A DNA stretch of 64,000 nucleotides from Streptomyces sp. NBC_01237 (GCF_035917275.1 NZ_CP108509.1:1537526-1601525); one strand, 5' to 3'; shown: positions 35,343 through 44,433, counted from the stretch's first letter. Translations and numbers: made by a program. The notes: generated by a model not told the origin, from the sequence alone.

Positions 35343-36126
35343 CACTGAAATCGCCTCCCTCCTCGTCGTCGAGGCCGTTGCCCGCGTAGTAGCGGAAGAC
35401 GTCCTCCAGAGTGGGCGCGCGGCCGGCCGGAGCAAGGCGCTCCAGCCCGGACTTCAGGCTGTCCGGGGTACCGAGGGCTCTGATCCGGCCCTGGTGCATC
35501 AGCGCGAGGCGGTCGCAGTACCGGTCCGCCTCGTCCATGTAGTGGGTGGTGACCAGGACGGTCATCCCGGTGGCGGCACGGGCCTGGTCGAGCCGCTCCC
35601 ACACACTGGTACGGGCGATCGGGTCGAGCCCGATGGTCGGTTCGTCCAGGATCAGCAGGCGGGGCGAACTCACCAGCGCCTGGGCGAGTTCGAGACGGCG
35701 GACCATACCGCCGGAGTACGTACCCGCCATCCGGTCGGCCGCGTCCCCGAGACCGACGGCGTCGAGGGCCTGGGCCACCCGAGGGGGGCGTTCGCGGCGC
35801 GGCACGTCGTACACGCGGGCGAAGAGGGTGACGTTCTCCCGCCCGGTGAGGGCGGCATCGGCGGAGAGCTGCTGCGGGACGTAGCCGAGCAGGCGGCGCA
35901 CGCCCATCCGTTCCTTGGCCACATCGTGGCCGAAGACCCGGATCATCCCGGCCGGAACGGGGAGCAGCGTGGTGATCGCCCTGATCGTGGTGGTCTTGCC
36001 CGCGCCGTTGGGGCCGAGCAGTCCGAAGACCTCACCCGCGGTGACCGAGAAGTCCACATCGTCGACGGCGCGGGTGGTGCCGAAGCGGTAGACCAGTCCG
36101 GTGCATTCGATGGCGCTTGCGGTCAC
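35302..36126 (-). CDS. ABC exporter ATP-binding protein (DrrA-like)
   Basis: A 274-residue ATPase with Walker A GPNGAGKTTT (38-47), signature YSGGMVRRLELAQAL, Walker B LLILDEPTIGLDP and the switch His in TTHYMDEAD. The C-terminal tail (APTLEDVFRYYAGN) is typical of daunorubicin-resistance-type exporters. The GTG at 36126 is preceded by GGAGGTGAT, an almost ideal ribosome-binding site that overlaps the marR stop codon, so the two genes are coupled. Confidence 0.92.
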   Translation of the reverse strand: MTASAIECTGLVYRFGTTRAVDDVDFSVTAGEVFGLLGPNGAGKTTTIRAITTLLPVPAGMIRVFGHDVAKERMGVRRLLGYVPQQLSADAALTGRENVTLFARVYDVPRRERPPRVAQALDAVGLGDAADRMAGTYSGGMVRRLELAQALVSSPRLLILDEPTIGLDPIARTSVWERLDQARAATGMTVLVTTHYMDEADRYCDRLALMHQGRIRALGTPDSLKSGLERLAPAGRAPTLEDVFRYYAGNGLDDEEGGDFSDVRSTRRTASRLG

Positions 36127-36133
36127 GGCCGGA

Positions 36134-36598
36134 TCACCTCCGTGGTCGGGTACGCGATTCCTCATGGAGCAGGGCGGCGAGTCTGCGCAGCGCGGGCACG
36201 GCGGCGGTCAGCGCCGCCCGGTCCCGCGCGGACAGCTGCGGCCATCGCTCCCGGTAGACGGCGGCCCGTCGGTCGTCCCAGTCCCGCAGCCGTTCGGCGG
36301 CTTCGGGGGTGACGCTCAGTGATGCGGCACGGGCGTCCTGCGGGTCCTGCTCCCTGACCATCAGTCCCAGCCCGGTGAGTTGGCGGATCAGGGTCGACAC
36401 CGAGTTGTCGGCGAGGCGCAGTTCCCCGGCCGCCGTCGAGACGCGGATGCCGGGGTTCGCCTGGACCAGCCGGAGCAGTTCGGCCTGGGCCGCCGGCATC
36501 GGCGGGCCGGTCAGACCGCCGCGCAGGCTGCGCCGTACGAGCCGGTTGACGTCGGCCAGCAGGTCGCCCAGCTCCCCCGGGATTCCCCTATCCGACAT
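36134..36598 (-). CDS. MarR-family transcriptional regulator
   Basis: A 154-residue protein with a winged helix typical of MarR: AQAELLRLVQANPGIRVSTAAGELRLADNSVSTLIRQLTGLGLMVREQDPQDARAASLSVT. It is the first gene of an operon with an ABC exporter, the usual arrangement for a repressor that senses the exported compound. The ATG at 36598 is preceded by the palindrome at 36609-36627, which overlaps a TATTAT -10 element. Confidence 0.9.
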   Translation of the reverse strand: MSDRGIPGELGDLLADVNRLVRRSLRGGLTGPPMPAAQAELLRLVQANPGIRVSTAAGELRLADNSVSTLIRQLTGLGLMVREQDPQDARAASLSVTPEAAERLRDWDDRRAAVYRERWPQLSARDRAALTAAVPALRRLAALLHEESRTRPRR

Positions 36599-36608
36599 AT
36601 GCCCATAA

Positions 36609-36627
36609 TACCTCCCATGCAGAGGTA
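36609..36627. promoter_or_regulatory. Operator of the MarR-exporter operon overlapping its -10
   Basis: TACCTCCCATGCAGAGGTA is a 6+7+6 inverted repeat. On the minus strand it abuts TATTAT, the likely -10, 11 bases before the marR ATG. A repressor bound here would block its own operon. Confidence 0.6.
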
Positions 36628-36684
36628 ACCACACGGGGCGAAGGAGCCGCCCGGCCCACTCGGCTGCCGCCGTCGGCCGACCGC

Positions 36685-36726
36685 GGACTACAGGTGGAAG
36701 GGCACGGACTACAGGTGGAAGGGCAC
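36685..36726. repeat. Perfect 21-bp tandem duplication at the 3' end of the APC permease gene
   Basis: Two identical units lie at 36685-36705 and 36706-36726. Read on the minus strand each encodes the tail VPFHL and a TAG stop, so the gene's last codons and stop are repeated directly after the first stop. Confidence 0.9.
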
Positions 36727-38937
36727 GGTGGTGATGACGATCTTGGGGAGGGGGCGCAGGGCGCGGCGCAGACGGGTGGCGGTGCGACTGTGGAGGAGTT
36801 GGTGCCGTCGGTGCCGGGTGACGATCTCCGGAAGGATGACGGTGAGGGTGAGATCGGGGTGCTGCCGGTGGAGTGCTTCGATGTAGTGGACGAGCGGGGC
36901 GACCACGGCCCGGTAGGGGGAGATGACGATCTCCAGGGGCAGATGGTCGCCCCACAGGGTCCAGTAGCCGCGGAACCGCCGGGCCTCCTCCTCGGTGAGG
37001 CCGATGTGGAGGGCGAGGACAGGCTGCTGGAGCGAGGCCGCGTAGGCGAGGGCCCGCATACCGGCGAGGTCGAGCGCGGCGACGGCGACGACGGAGAGAT
37101 GGTGGATCTCCTCCGGGACTTCCTCGTCCTCCCCGTTCCCGTCCGCAGGCGCGGCGCGCGTTTCGGGAGCGAGGGGCGGCGGCTGTCCCGCCGGCGGCCC
37201 TTCCGCACTGTGCGCGGGCAGTTCGATGCTGCGCGGATGCAGTCGCAGGGCCGCGTGGGCGGCCTCGTAGTGACGGCGGATCCGTGTGGTCACCAGCAGG
37301 AACAGGACGACGGCGACGATGGCCACCCACGCCCCGGAGGTGAACTTGCTGATGCCCGCGGTGATGAAGACCACGGCCGACAGCAGGCCGCCCGTGGCGT
37401 TGAAGAACAGGCTCTTGCGCCAGTGGCGGTCACGCAGCCGCCACCAGTGGACGACCATCCCCGTCTGCGAGAGCGTGAAGGCGAGGAAGACCCCGACGGC
37501 GTACAGCGGAATCAGCGCCCCGGTCAGACCGTCGAACGCCACGAACACCAACGCGGCGGCCAGCGAGAGCAGGACGATCCCGTTGCTGTAGGCGAGGCGG
37601 TCGCCCATCCGCATGAACACCCGCGGCGCGTAGCCGTCGCGCGCCAGCAGGGAGAGCACCCGGGGGAAGTCGTTGTACGCGGTGTTCGCGGCCAGCAGCA
37701 GTACCGCGGCGGTGGCCGCCTGGATGAAGACATACATCCACCCCGAGCCGAAGCTCAGACGGGCGAGCTGGGAGAGCACGGTCTCCTGCTCCCTGGGCAC
37801 CACCCCGGCGAGATGGACGAGGACCACGATCCCGGCGAACATCGCGATGAGGAGTGACACCATCCACGTCAGGGTCGTACGGGCGTTGCGCCATTCGACG
37901 GGCTTGAACGCCGGTACCGCGTTGGAGATCGCCTCGATGCCGGTCATCGCCGTGGCACCGGAGGAGAAGGCCCGCATGATCAGCAGCAGGCCGACGGTCT
38001 CGGTGACGGCCAGCGCCGGGGCCGGGCGCGGCTCGAATCCCCGGCCTGCCGAGTCCGCCAGACCGAAGGCGATCAGCGCGAACATCGCGACGATGAAGGC
38101 GTAGGTCGGGGCCGCGAACAGGGATCCGGCCTGCCGGACCCCCCGCAGGTTCCCCGCCAGGAGAAGGATGACCACTCCGACGCCCATGGGTACCGTCGCG
38201 GAGGCCAGCGAGGGGAGCGCCGAAGTGATCGCCGCGATCCCCGAGGCGATCGACACGGCCACGGTGAGGATGTAGTCGGTCATCAGCCCCGCGGCGGCCA
38301 TCAGTCCGGGCACCGGGCCCAGATTGTCGCTCGCGACGATGTACGACCCGCCGCCGTGCGGATAGGCCCGGATCGTCTGACGGTACGACAGCCCCACCGC
38401 GAACATCAGGAACACGATCGCCGCGGCGACCGGAAACGAGTACGTGAGCCCCGCCGTACCGGCCAGCACGAGGACCGCGAGCATCGCCTCCGGGCCGTAG
38501 GCGACCGACGACAGCGCGTCGGCCGACAGCACCGGCAGCGCCAGCGCCTTGCGCATCCGCTCGGTCACCAGCGCGGAACTCTTCAGAGCCGCACCCAGCA
38601 GCACCCGCCGGGCCCGCACCCCCGCACGACCCAGGCGGCCCGCGGGCAGCTCCTCCGTATCGACCTGTTCTCCCGCCGTGCGTGGCCCCAGCGCGGAGAT
38701 GCTCACCAGACGCCCGAACCCGGCCGGCTGGATCTCCGCCACGGGCGGGAACCTCCCCAGGTCGGGATCGACCGGCAGGGCACGGCGCCACACCTCCGGA
38801 GCCGCCGACACCCGCCCCCATTCCCGCCCCACCCGCCGCAGCACCCGCAGTTGCTCCTCGCCCAGTCCGGGCGACCCCGCGGCCGGGCCCGGCGGACCGG
38901 CCGGGCCCACCCCTCCACGACTCAGTGCATCCGTCAC
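36709..38937 (-). CDS. Large APC-superfamily permease with C-terminal cytoplasmic domain
   Basis: The 742-residue protein has a cytoplasmic N terminus of about 110 residues, then about twelve membrane helices starting near KALALPVLSADALSSVAYGPEAMLAVL. This motif marks the APC branch that includes the potassium/amino acid permeases of the KimA type. After helix 12 a 180-residue cytoplasmic domain with LPKIVITTVPFHL at its end follows, perhaps regulatory. The start is uncertain: GTG at 38937 (chosen) and ATG at 38982 both lack a clear ribosome-binding site. It may import potassium or an amino acid. Confidence 0.83.
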   Translation of the reverse strand: MTDALSRGGVGPAGPPGPAAGSPGLGEEQLRVLRRVGREWGRVSAAPEVWRRALPVDPDLGRFPPVAEIQPAGFGRLVSISALGPRTAGEQVDTEELPAGRLGRAGVRARRVLLGAALKSSALVTERMRKALALPVLSADALSSVAYGPEAMLAVLVLAGTAGLTYSFPVAAAIVFLMFAVGLSYRQTIRAYPHGGGSYIVASDNLGPVPGLMAAAGLMTDYILTVAVSIASGIAAITSALPSLASATVPMGVGVVILLLAGNLRGVRQAGSLFAAPTYAFIVAMFALIAFGLADSAGRGFEPRPAPALAVTETVGLLLIMRAFSSGATAMTGIEAISNAVPAFKPVEWRNARTTLTWMVSLLIAMFAGIVVLVHLAGVVPREQETVLSQLARLSFGSGWMYVFIQAATAAVLLLAANTAYNDFPRVLSLLARDGYAPRVFMRMGDRLAYSNGIVLLSLAAALVFVAFDGLTGALIPLYAVGVFLAFTLSQTGMVVHWWRLRDRHWRKSLFFNATGGLLSAVVFITAGISKFTSGAWVAIVAVVLFLLVTTRIRRHYEAAHAALRLHPRSIELPAHSAEGPPAGQPPPLAPETRAAPADGNGEDEEVPEEIHHLSVVAVAALDLAGMRALAYAASLQQPVLALHIGLTEEEARRFRGYWTLWGDHLPLEIVISPYRAVVAPLVHYIEALHRQHPDLTLTVILPEIVTRHRRHQLLHSRTATRLRRALRPLPKIVITTVPFHL

Positions 38938-39127
38938 AGTGCGCAGTGTGACGGAACGTGGGCGCGGGACGGGTTGCGACATGACGGTCGGCGGCCCTGC
39001 ACCCGGCCAAGGGCTGTCCCGAAATTCCCGGCGGGCGCGCGGGGCGGGAAGCGATGCGCCTCGTCCTCGGCCCGGCGGGCAGGTGAGGCCCGGGGTGCGT
39101 CAGGGCGAGCAAGGGTCGGTGGACGTG

Positions 39128-40081
39128 TCAGGACGCGTAGCGGGAGCAGTGCTGCTGCCAGTCGTGCGCACCGCGCATGACGGTGCGCAGGGCGTCGTCC
39201 TGGTAGCGCCGCTGGGACGCCCGTTCGGCTTCGTCGAGGCCGAGGCTGTCGCACAGTTGGGGCAGTTGCCGTTCCAGTGCGAGGAAGCGTTCGGTGCGGG
39301 CGCGGATCATGTCGCAGATCAGGGCGATGGACTCGGTCCGGGAGCAGTGTTCCTCCCGTTCGATGATCAGGACGAGGTTGTTGTCGCCGAGCGCCTCTTC
39401 CTTCTCCAGGGAAATGATCTCGTTGTCCAGGGTGACGACCTCGGCGGCGAGGTGCCGCAGGGTGGTGACGAGGGAGCTGCGGTACGCCCGTTCGGCGATC
39501 TCGAAGTGGCCGAGCCGCTCGGCCAGGTCGAGGATGGGCGGAACTCCGCAGGTGTCCCGGCGCAGCGTCACATGGCCGGTGGACGACGGGCCCGCGCCCC
39601 CGGAGCGGTTGGCGGCTTCGGTCACATGCCCGGCGAGGTAGGCGTGCCAGTTCGCGGCCGCACGTGCCTGCCAGCTCGCCGACATGCCTTCACAGCTGCG
39701 TTCCCAGAGGTCGGCGAGGGCGAGCGGGGGCGCAGCCCTTGTCGGAGGAAGGGGCGAGGGGGCTTCCAGCACTTCGGCAACGGCGTGGACGAGCTTCTTC
39801 GCCCGCTCCCTATCCTGGCCCATGGAGCCGTCGAAGGCGTCGTCGAACAGGAAGAACCAGCTCTGCTGGTCGACGCCCAGGCCGAGATCGGCACCGGTCG
39901 CGGAGGGATGGAACCTGCCCGCCAGTTCGGGATATGCCCCCCGCGCGTGACGTTGCACGGCGTCCGGGCCGCGCAACAGGCCGAAGGACGACGGCCAGAC
40001 GAGATGGCCGGCGGTGGCACGCCCGGCGTCCGGGCTGACGCGCCGGGGAAAGGGAATGTACGTGTCGACGCCCTGAGGCAT
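39128..40081 (-). CDS. Class I terpene synthase (sesquiterpene cyclase-like)
   Basis: The 317-residue protein has the bacterial class I terpene cyclase motifs: an Asp-rich motif FLFDDAFDG (D80, D81, D84), an arginine sensor region around LRRDTCG, the NSE motif NEIISLEKE (N220, S224, E228; the second position is Glu) and a C-terminal CSRY (RY pair). It would ionise a prenyl diphosphate, probably farnesyl diphosphate, with Mg2+ and cyclise it. The P450 gene lies 31 bases upstream in the same direction, so both are transcribed together and the P450 may oxidise the terpene. The product cannot be predicted. Confidence 0.9.
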   Translation of the reverse strand: MPQGVDTYIPFPRRVSPDAGRATAGHLVWPSSFGLLRGPDAVQRHARGAYPELAGRFHPSATGADLGLGVDQQSWFFLFDDAFDGSMGQDRERAKKLVHAVAEVLEAPSPLPPTRAAPPLALADLWERSCEGMSASWQARAAANWHAYLAGHVTEAANRSGGAGPSSTGHVTLRRDTCGVPPILDLAERLGHFEIAERAYRSSLVTTLRHLAAEVVTLDNEIISLEKEEALGDNNLVLIIEREEHCSRTESIALICDMIRARTERFLALERQLPQLCDSLGLDEAERASQRRYQDDALRTVMRGAHDWQQHCSRYAS

Positions 40082-40112
40082 GGCGGCGCACCTTTCTGCC
40101 CGTCAGGGCCGG

Positions 40113-41528
40113 CTACCGGGCCACCACGTCCATGAGAAGACCACCCGGCCGCACCAGCGCCACCGGCCTCTCGCGGACGCGGATGCCCGGCTTGGGCACG
40201 AGTCGCCACTGCCGGGCGATGGTCGCGACGCAGACCAGCACCACTTGCAGAGTGAAGTGGTCTCCCACGCATTTGTGTTTGCCTGTGCCGAAGGGCATGT
40301 ACGCGCTGCGCGGCAGATGGGCGGTCCGGCCGTCGAGCCAGCGCTGCGGGTCGAACCGGCCGGGGTTCTCGTACTGCGGAGCGTGGCGGTGCAGGGTGGT
40401 GAGGCTGAACGCGACCTCGCCGCCCGCCGGGATGCGGTATCCGCCGAGGTCGACGCAGTCCTCCGTGCGCCGGGTCAGCAGCCAGGTCGGGGCGTGCACA
40501 CGCAGGGACTCCTTCACCACGGCCCGGGTGAAGGTGAGGCGGGCGAGGTTCTCCAGGGTGAGTGGTCCCTCGCCGAGGACGGTGGTGAGCTCGTCGACCA
40601 GTTGCCGCTCGATGTCGGGGTGCCGGCTCAGCTCGTGGAACAGCCAGGCCAAGGACGCTCCGGGCCCTTCGGCCCCGGCGACCAGGAGATGCACGATCTC
40701 GGTCCGCAACTCCGTGTCGCTCATGCGCTGACCGGTCGTCAGCTCCCCCTCGGCCATGAGCACGTCCAGCATCGCCGCCCCGTCGTGGCCGGCCGCGTCG
40801 GCGTGCCGGTAGTGGGCGATGATCCGGTCGACGGCATCCGTCATCTGCGCGTCGGCGCGCCGGAAGCGACGGTTCAGCGGGATGGGCAGCTTCTCCATCC
40901 ATTCCGCCGGATAGAGCGAATGGGCCACCATTCCCGCCATGATCCCGGCGGTCGCCTGCTTCACCTGCGCCGCGGAGTCGGCGTCGAGCGCGCCGCGAAA
41001 CAGTACGCGGGTGAAGATGTCTACGCCGAGGTCGTACATCTGCCGGTCCACGTCCATCGTCCGGCCCGGCTGCCAGGACCCGACCCCGGCAGCCGCCAGC
41101 TCGATCATGGAATGGGTGTACTGCTCGATCCGGCCCGGCCCGAAGGCGGGCTGGACCAGTTTGCGCTGCCTCCTGTGCGGCTCACCTTCGACCATGGTCA
41201 GACCGGGTCCTACGACCTTCTCGGCCTTCTCGAACAGGAGCCCGCGCGTGAAGTGACCGGCGTCGGTGACCAGCATGGAGTGGACCAGGTCGAGCGAGTT
41301 GGCGACATGGACCGGCCGTCTGCCGACGTAGATGGTGACCACATCGGCCAGGGGCAGCAGGGAGGCCATGAAACCGAGAGGGTCTCGGAGCATGGTGGCG
41401 AGGTGGCCGAGGACGGGGAGCCGTCCGGGGACCACGGGCGGCGCGGGCAACGCGGGCGGATCGCCGGGCGCCGCGTCGTCCACTGCCTGCACGTTCTCCT
41501 GCGCGGGGTCTCCTGCGACATTCGTCAT
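40113..41528 (-). CDS. Cytochrome P450 partnered with the terpene synthase
   Basis: The 471-residue P450 has the heme-binding loop FGTGKHKCVGD (cysteine C420), the ExxR pair E340/R343 and the PERF-like FDPQRW. The I-helix reads VAGAEGPGAS (284-292): the usual threonine of the A-G-x-D/E-T motif is replaced by glycine (G288), which in most P450s helps protonate the bound oxygen. I chose the ATG at 41528 behind GAAAGG. It would act on the product of the terpene synthase encoded 31 bases downstream. Ferredoxin partners are not nearby. Confidence 0.92.
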   Translation of the reverse strand: MTNVAGDPAQENVQAVDDAAPGDPPALPAPPVVPGRLPVLGHLATMLRDPLGFMASLLPLADVVTIYVGRRPVHVANSLDLVHSMLVTDAGHFTRGLLFEKAEKVVGPGLTMVEGEPHRRQRKLVQPAFGPGRIEQYTHSMIELAAAGVGSWQPGRTMDVDRQMYDLGVDIFTRVLFRGALDADSAAQVKQATAGIMAGMVAHSLYPAEWMEKLPIPLNRRFRRADAQMTDAVDRIIAHYRHADAAGHDGAAMLDVLMAEGELTTGQRMSDTELRTEIVHLLVAGAEGPGASLAWLFHELSRHPDIERQLVDELTTVLGEGPLTLENLARLTFTRAVVKESLRVHAPTWLLTRRTEDCVDLGGYRIPAGGEVAFSLTTLHRHAPQYENPGRFDPQRWLDGRTAHLPRSAYMPFGTGKHKCVGDHFTLQVVLVCVATIARQWRLVPKPGIRVRERPVALVRPGGLLMDVVAR

Positions 41529-41996
41529 GACCACAGCCTTTCGGCGGCGCGGTGCCACAGACACGATCGGAAGAGCCAGAACCCCGGCCTCCGAGAACTG
41601 CGGCCATCGGGCGGACGCGCGTACTTGCCGGTCCCCCGCTGCTGGTACCTGCCGTACGGGGGGATACCCCCACGGTTGATCACGCGGCAGCACCGCAGAG
41701 GGAATCCCCTCGCCGGACGGTGCTCCGTCGGACACAAAAAGGCTAGCCGCCCACGCCACCCCTGAGAGTCACCCGAAAGGGTGCTGTGATCCGCCTCGGG
41801 AATCCTTGTCCCGGCCCGTTCGCGTTCTGAAGCGGTCCCGGCCGGTCGCGGCACCGGTCCGGCCGCTCCGTCATGAAAAACGGAAAGGTGGCACCGGACT
41901 TCTCCGATACCGCGCCTGCGGCGTGTATGTCCACCGGTGCGGGTACCTGCACCGGCGGCCCGCGGCCGCCCGCCCGGCCCGGGGACGAACGGCCGG
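41529..41996. other. Intergenic region upstream of the P450 gene, 468 bp
   Basis: This holds the promoter of the P450-terpene synthase operon and the 3' flank of the CdiI-like gene. GGGGGG and ATACCCCC near 41660 can pair as a short stem. No gene with a ribosome-binding site and codon bias is visible. Confidence 0.5.
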
Positions 41997-42635
41997 TCAG
42001 CCGCGCAGCCGTGCGGCGAGCGTGGCGAGCCAAGCGCCGGGGGTGAACGGCACCGGGGGCTCGACCTCCGCGCCGAGCGTCACCAGCGCCAGGGCCAGGG
42101 CGTCCTCGTCGAGGCCGAGGGCGAGGAGGTCGTGCAGCTCCCCCGTCAGCTGGGCGGCGAGCCCCGTGTCGGTGCCCTCCAGGTAGTCGTCGAGCGCGGC
42201 CTCATGGTCGCCGAACTCGTCCGGCATGTCCTGCGAGAACCAGCCGCCGAGCAGTTGCGCCAGCTCGGGGAAGCGGGCCCGCCACTCCCAAGGTGTCGCG
42301 GGCGCGGCCGGCGGTGGGGCCTGGCCGTTCGCCAGGCTGTCGTCGAGCCGGTCGGCGAGGCCCGTGAGCCAGTCCCGCAATTCCTCGGGCAGCAGCCCCA
42401 CATCGGGCAGCCGGTAGTACTCGCCGAGCCGCAACCGCAGCCGACCGGGCGGATTGTCGGCGTAGACGCGTAGCTGCTCGGCCGCGACGGCGATCGCCCA
42501 GGGCCGGGTGCGCCAGGTCTGCCGCAGATAGCCGGCCACCGCGTCGGGAGCGTGCGGACCGAGGCCCAGGTGAGCGCGGACGACCTGGTCGAGTTCGCCG
42601 TACTTGCGGTCGTGCTCGGCGGGGTTCAGGGACAC
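41997..42635 (-). CDS. CdiI-like contact-dependent-inhibition immunity protein
   Basis: A 212-residue soluble protein. Its middle matches the CdiI immunity pattern FPELAQLLGGWFSQDMPDEFGDHEAALDDYLEGTD, followed by an all-helical tail. A first domain (SLNPAEHDRKYGELDQVVRAHLG...) precedes it. It would neutralise a toxin by binding it in the cytoplasm. The RNase A-like gene ends seven bases upstream, and the pair is probably one toxin-immunity unit. The start is GTG at 42635. Confidence 0.7.
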   Translation of the reverse strand: MSLNPAEHDRKYGELDQVVRAHLGLGPHAPDAVAGYLRQTWRTRPWAIAVAAEQLRVYADNPPGRLRLRLGEYYRLPDVGLLPEELRDWLTGLADRLDDSLANGQAPPPAAPATPWEWRARFPELAQLLGGWFSQDMPDEFGDHEAALDDYLEGTDTGLAAQLTGELHDLLALGLDEDALALALVTLGAEVEPPVPFTPGAWLATLAARLRG

Positions 42636-42642
42636 GGAGCCT

Positions 42643-42984
42643 CTATAGGTCGACGGGCAGGGAGGAGTGCACGGTGAAGGGGTACGCGCCGGGCTCGCCG
42701 GATCCGGTCCGGCGGAGCACGACCCGGGCGGCGCGCACCGGGATCGGCTCCTGGCCGGCCAACGCCATCCCGGTGGTGAGCAGCGTGCCCACCGGATCGG
42801 GCCGCGAGGGCCAGGCGGCCTCGATCACGAGCCGCTCCCGGGTGGACTGGGCGAGCCAGCGGTGGATGGCCTGCTCGTTCAGCGCGATCACCTCCTGGGT
42901 GGCCCACTGGGCGGTCACCCGGTCCGGGAAGGTCGCGGCGCGGTCGGCGCGCACCGGGGCGGACGGTGCGGGGGGTGTCGTCAT
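42643..42984 (-). CDS. Short RNase A-like (CdiA-CT type) domain protein
   Basis: A 113-residue protein that follows the core of the bacterial RNase A-like toxin domain: FPDRVTAQWATQEVIALNEQAIHRWLAQ, PVGTLLTTGMA, and a strand pair RAARVVLRRTGSGEPGAYPFTV. The N-terminal His-containing part (GHTxxRHVG in the longer toxin at 44434) is absent, so one catalytic residue may be missing. It may be a partial domain or work with another chain. The ATG lies one base after the upstream WXG100 stop codon. Confidence 0.62.
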   Translation of the reverse strand: MTTPPAPSAPVRADRAATFPDRVTAQWATQEVIALNEQAIHRWLAQSTRERLVIEAAWPSRPDPVGTLLTTGMALAGQEPIPVRAARVVLRRTGSGEPGAYPFTVHSSLPVDL

Positions 42985-42985
42985 G

Positions 42986-43288
42986 TCAGGCACCGCCCCA
43001 GCCGCGCAGGGTGGCCCGCTGGGCGGCGGAGTAATTGGCGTGCCCGGTGGTGACGACGGCGTGCAGCCACTTCTGCGCGGCCTGCAGATCCTCCATCTGC
43101 CGGTCCCAGCGGTCGAGTTCGTCCACGAAGGCCTCGCGGGCCTCGCCCTGCCAGGCCAGGACGACCGGTACCGTGCGGTCGTACAGCACGCCCAGACGCT
43201 CATTGAGCGTCTTCACGATGTCTTCGAGGTCGCCGGCTATCTCGCGCAGCGCGACCAGGTCGACGGTGATCGAGCCGTCGTCGTTCAC
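42986..43288 (-). CDS. WXG100-family protein
   Basis: A 100-residue helical hairpin protein with the central W46-Q47-G48 motif (VVLAWQGEAREAFVDELDRW) typical of ESX/type VII substrates. GTG start behind AGGGGG. Its stop and the RNase A-like start are separated by one base, so the WXG100 partner and the toxin domain are separate chains translated together. Confidence 0.82.
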   Translation of the reverse strand: MNDDGSITVDLVALREIAGDLEDIVKTLNERLGVLYDRTVPVVLAWQGEAREAFVDELDRWDRQMEDLQAAQKWLHAVVTTGHANYSAAQRATLRGWGGA

Positions 43289-43323
43289 GTTTCCCCCTGC
43301 CTGGTGGATGTTCAGGTGTGTGT

Positions 43324-43734
43324 TCACATGTCGTTGAGCCTGCTGGTCGGCACCGCTCCGCCGCCGGGGCCCGCGCCGCCCGGTCCCTCGCCGGACAGTT
43401 CGCGTACCTCGGCGTCGATGTCGACCTTCTTCATCTCGGCCCGGAACTGCCGCAGGATGTCCAGCTCCTGGCGTGTGAACCCGTCCCGGCTCATCCGGAC
43501 CGCTTCCGCCAGGACTCCCAGGATCTCCCTCACCCGTACGGCGTCCGCCCCGGCGTCGCGGTGCAGCTTCCGGTACGCCGTCGCCGCCTCGCTGCGCCAT
43601 CGTGCCTCGGCCCGGTCGACGATCGCGTCCATCCGGCGCACCTGCCCGTCGATGTGCGTCCGCATGGCGTCCAGGTCGTCCGCGAGACGCTTCAGGTCCT
43701 CTTCCGTCACGGCGAGGTTCGGGTCGACAGTCAT
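43324..43734 (-). CDS. WXG100-like protein with Gly/Pro-rich tail
   Basis: A 136-residue protein: two helices around W46-R47-S48 (IVDRAEARWRSEAATAYRKLHRDAG) and a disordered tail (GEGPGGAGPGGGAVP). This is the form of an ESX-secreted helper protein. It sits between another WXG100 gene and a hypothetical gene in the same direction. Confidence 0.75.
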   Translation of the reverse strand: MTVDPNLAVTEEDLKRLADDLDAMRTHIDGQVRRMDAIVDRAEARWRSEAATAYRKLHRDAGADAVRVREILGVLAEAVRMSRDGFTRQELDILRQFRAEMKKVDIDAEVRELSGEGPGGAGPGGGAVPTSRLNDM

Positions 43735-43769
43735 GGCGGCGGCTCCTTCCGGGGCGATGGGGTGGTGGG

Positions 43770-44432
43770 TCAGTGCTGCTCGGCGAAGTGTGCGTGAACG
43801 GCGTCCAGGAGGAAGCGGACGCGTGCGTGGGTCACATGGGGCATGACGGCGGCGAAGGCGGCGTCGAGCTCGGCGGGGGTGCGGAACAGGTACAGGAGGC
43901 GCTGCAACTCCCCTGCAAGGTCGGCTAGTTCCTCACATTCAGGATGCTCGCTGGTCAGGATCTCCTCCAGGGCCTCGTCCTGATCGGCGTACTCCCCCGA
44001 GATCATCGACGAGACGAAGGCCGATGTCAGGGAGAAGCGTCCGTTTGCCTCCCAGTCGGACAGCGGCAGCTGCGTCAGGTCCGGGTACGAGACGAACCGG
44101 CGATCACGGAGGATCCCGGCCAACGAGCGCAGGAAGTCCGTCGGCGGATCGTCGCCGGCCGCCCGTGCCAGCCCCTCGCGGTACGCGGCGGGCCTGGTCC
44201 CGAACGCCTCCGCGCCGACCTCGTCGGCCAGGAGGTCGAGCAGCGAGGCCAACGTCACCAGCGGCATCACGTGGCCGATCGCCCTGGAATCCTGGAGGAA
44301 GCGGGACAGTCGCTGGAGTTCGTCCTCCAGCGGTGCGGCCCCCGGGTTGCGCGATGCGGCGGCAGTGCGCAGCAGCAGCCCCACAATGCCCGAGGTGAAC
44401 AGGTCGTCCTGTTTCGAGATCACGTGGCGCAT
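43770..44432 (-). CDS. Hypothetical soluble protein, possible immunity protein
   Basis: A 220-residue all-helical protein with no motif I recognise. It begins MRHVISKQDDLFTSGIVGLLLRTAA and has acidic helices such as SSMISGEYADQDEALEEILTSEHPECEELADLAGELQRLL. Its ATG starts one base after the stop of the RNase A-like toxin, the usual place of an immunity gene. The function is inferred only from this position. Confidence 0.65.
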   Translation of the reverse strand: MRHVISKQDDLFTSGIVGLLLRTAAASRNPGAAPLEDELQRLSRFLQDSRAIGHVMPLVTLASLLDLLADEVGAEAFGTRPAAYREGLARAAGDDPPTDFLRSLAGILRDRRFVSYPDLTQLPLSDWEANGRFSLTSAFVSSMISGEYADQDEALEEILTSEHPECEELADLAGELQRLLYLFRTPAELDAAFAAVMPHVTHARVRFLLDAVHAHFAEQH

Positions 44433-44433
44433 T

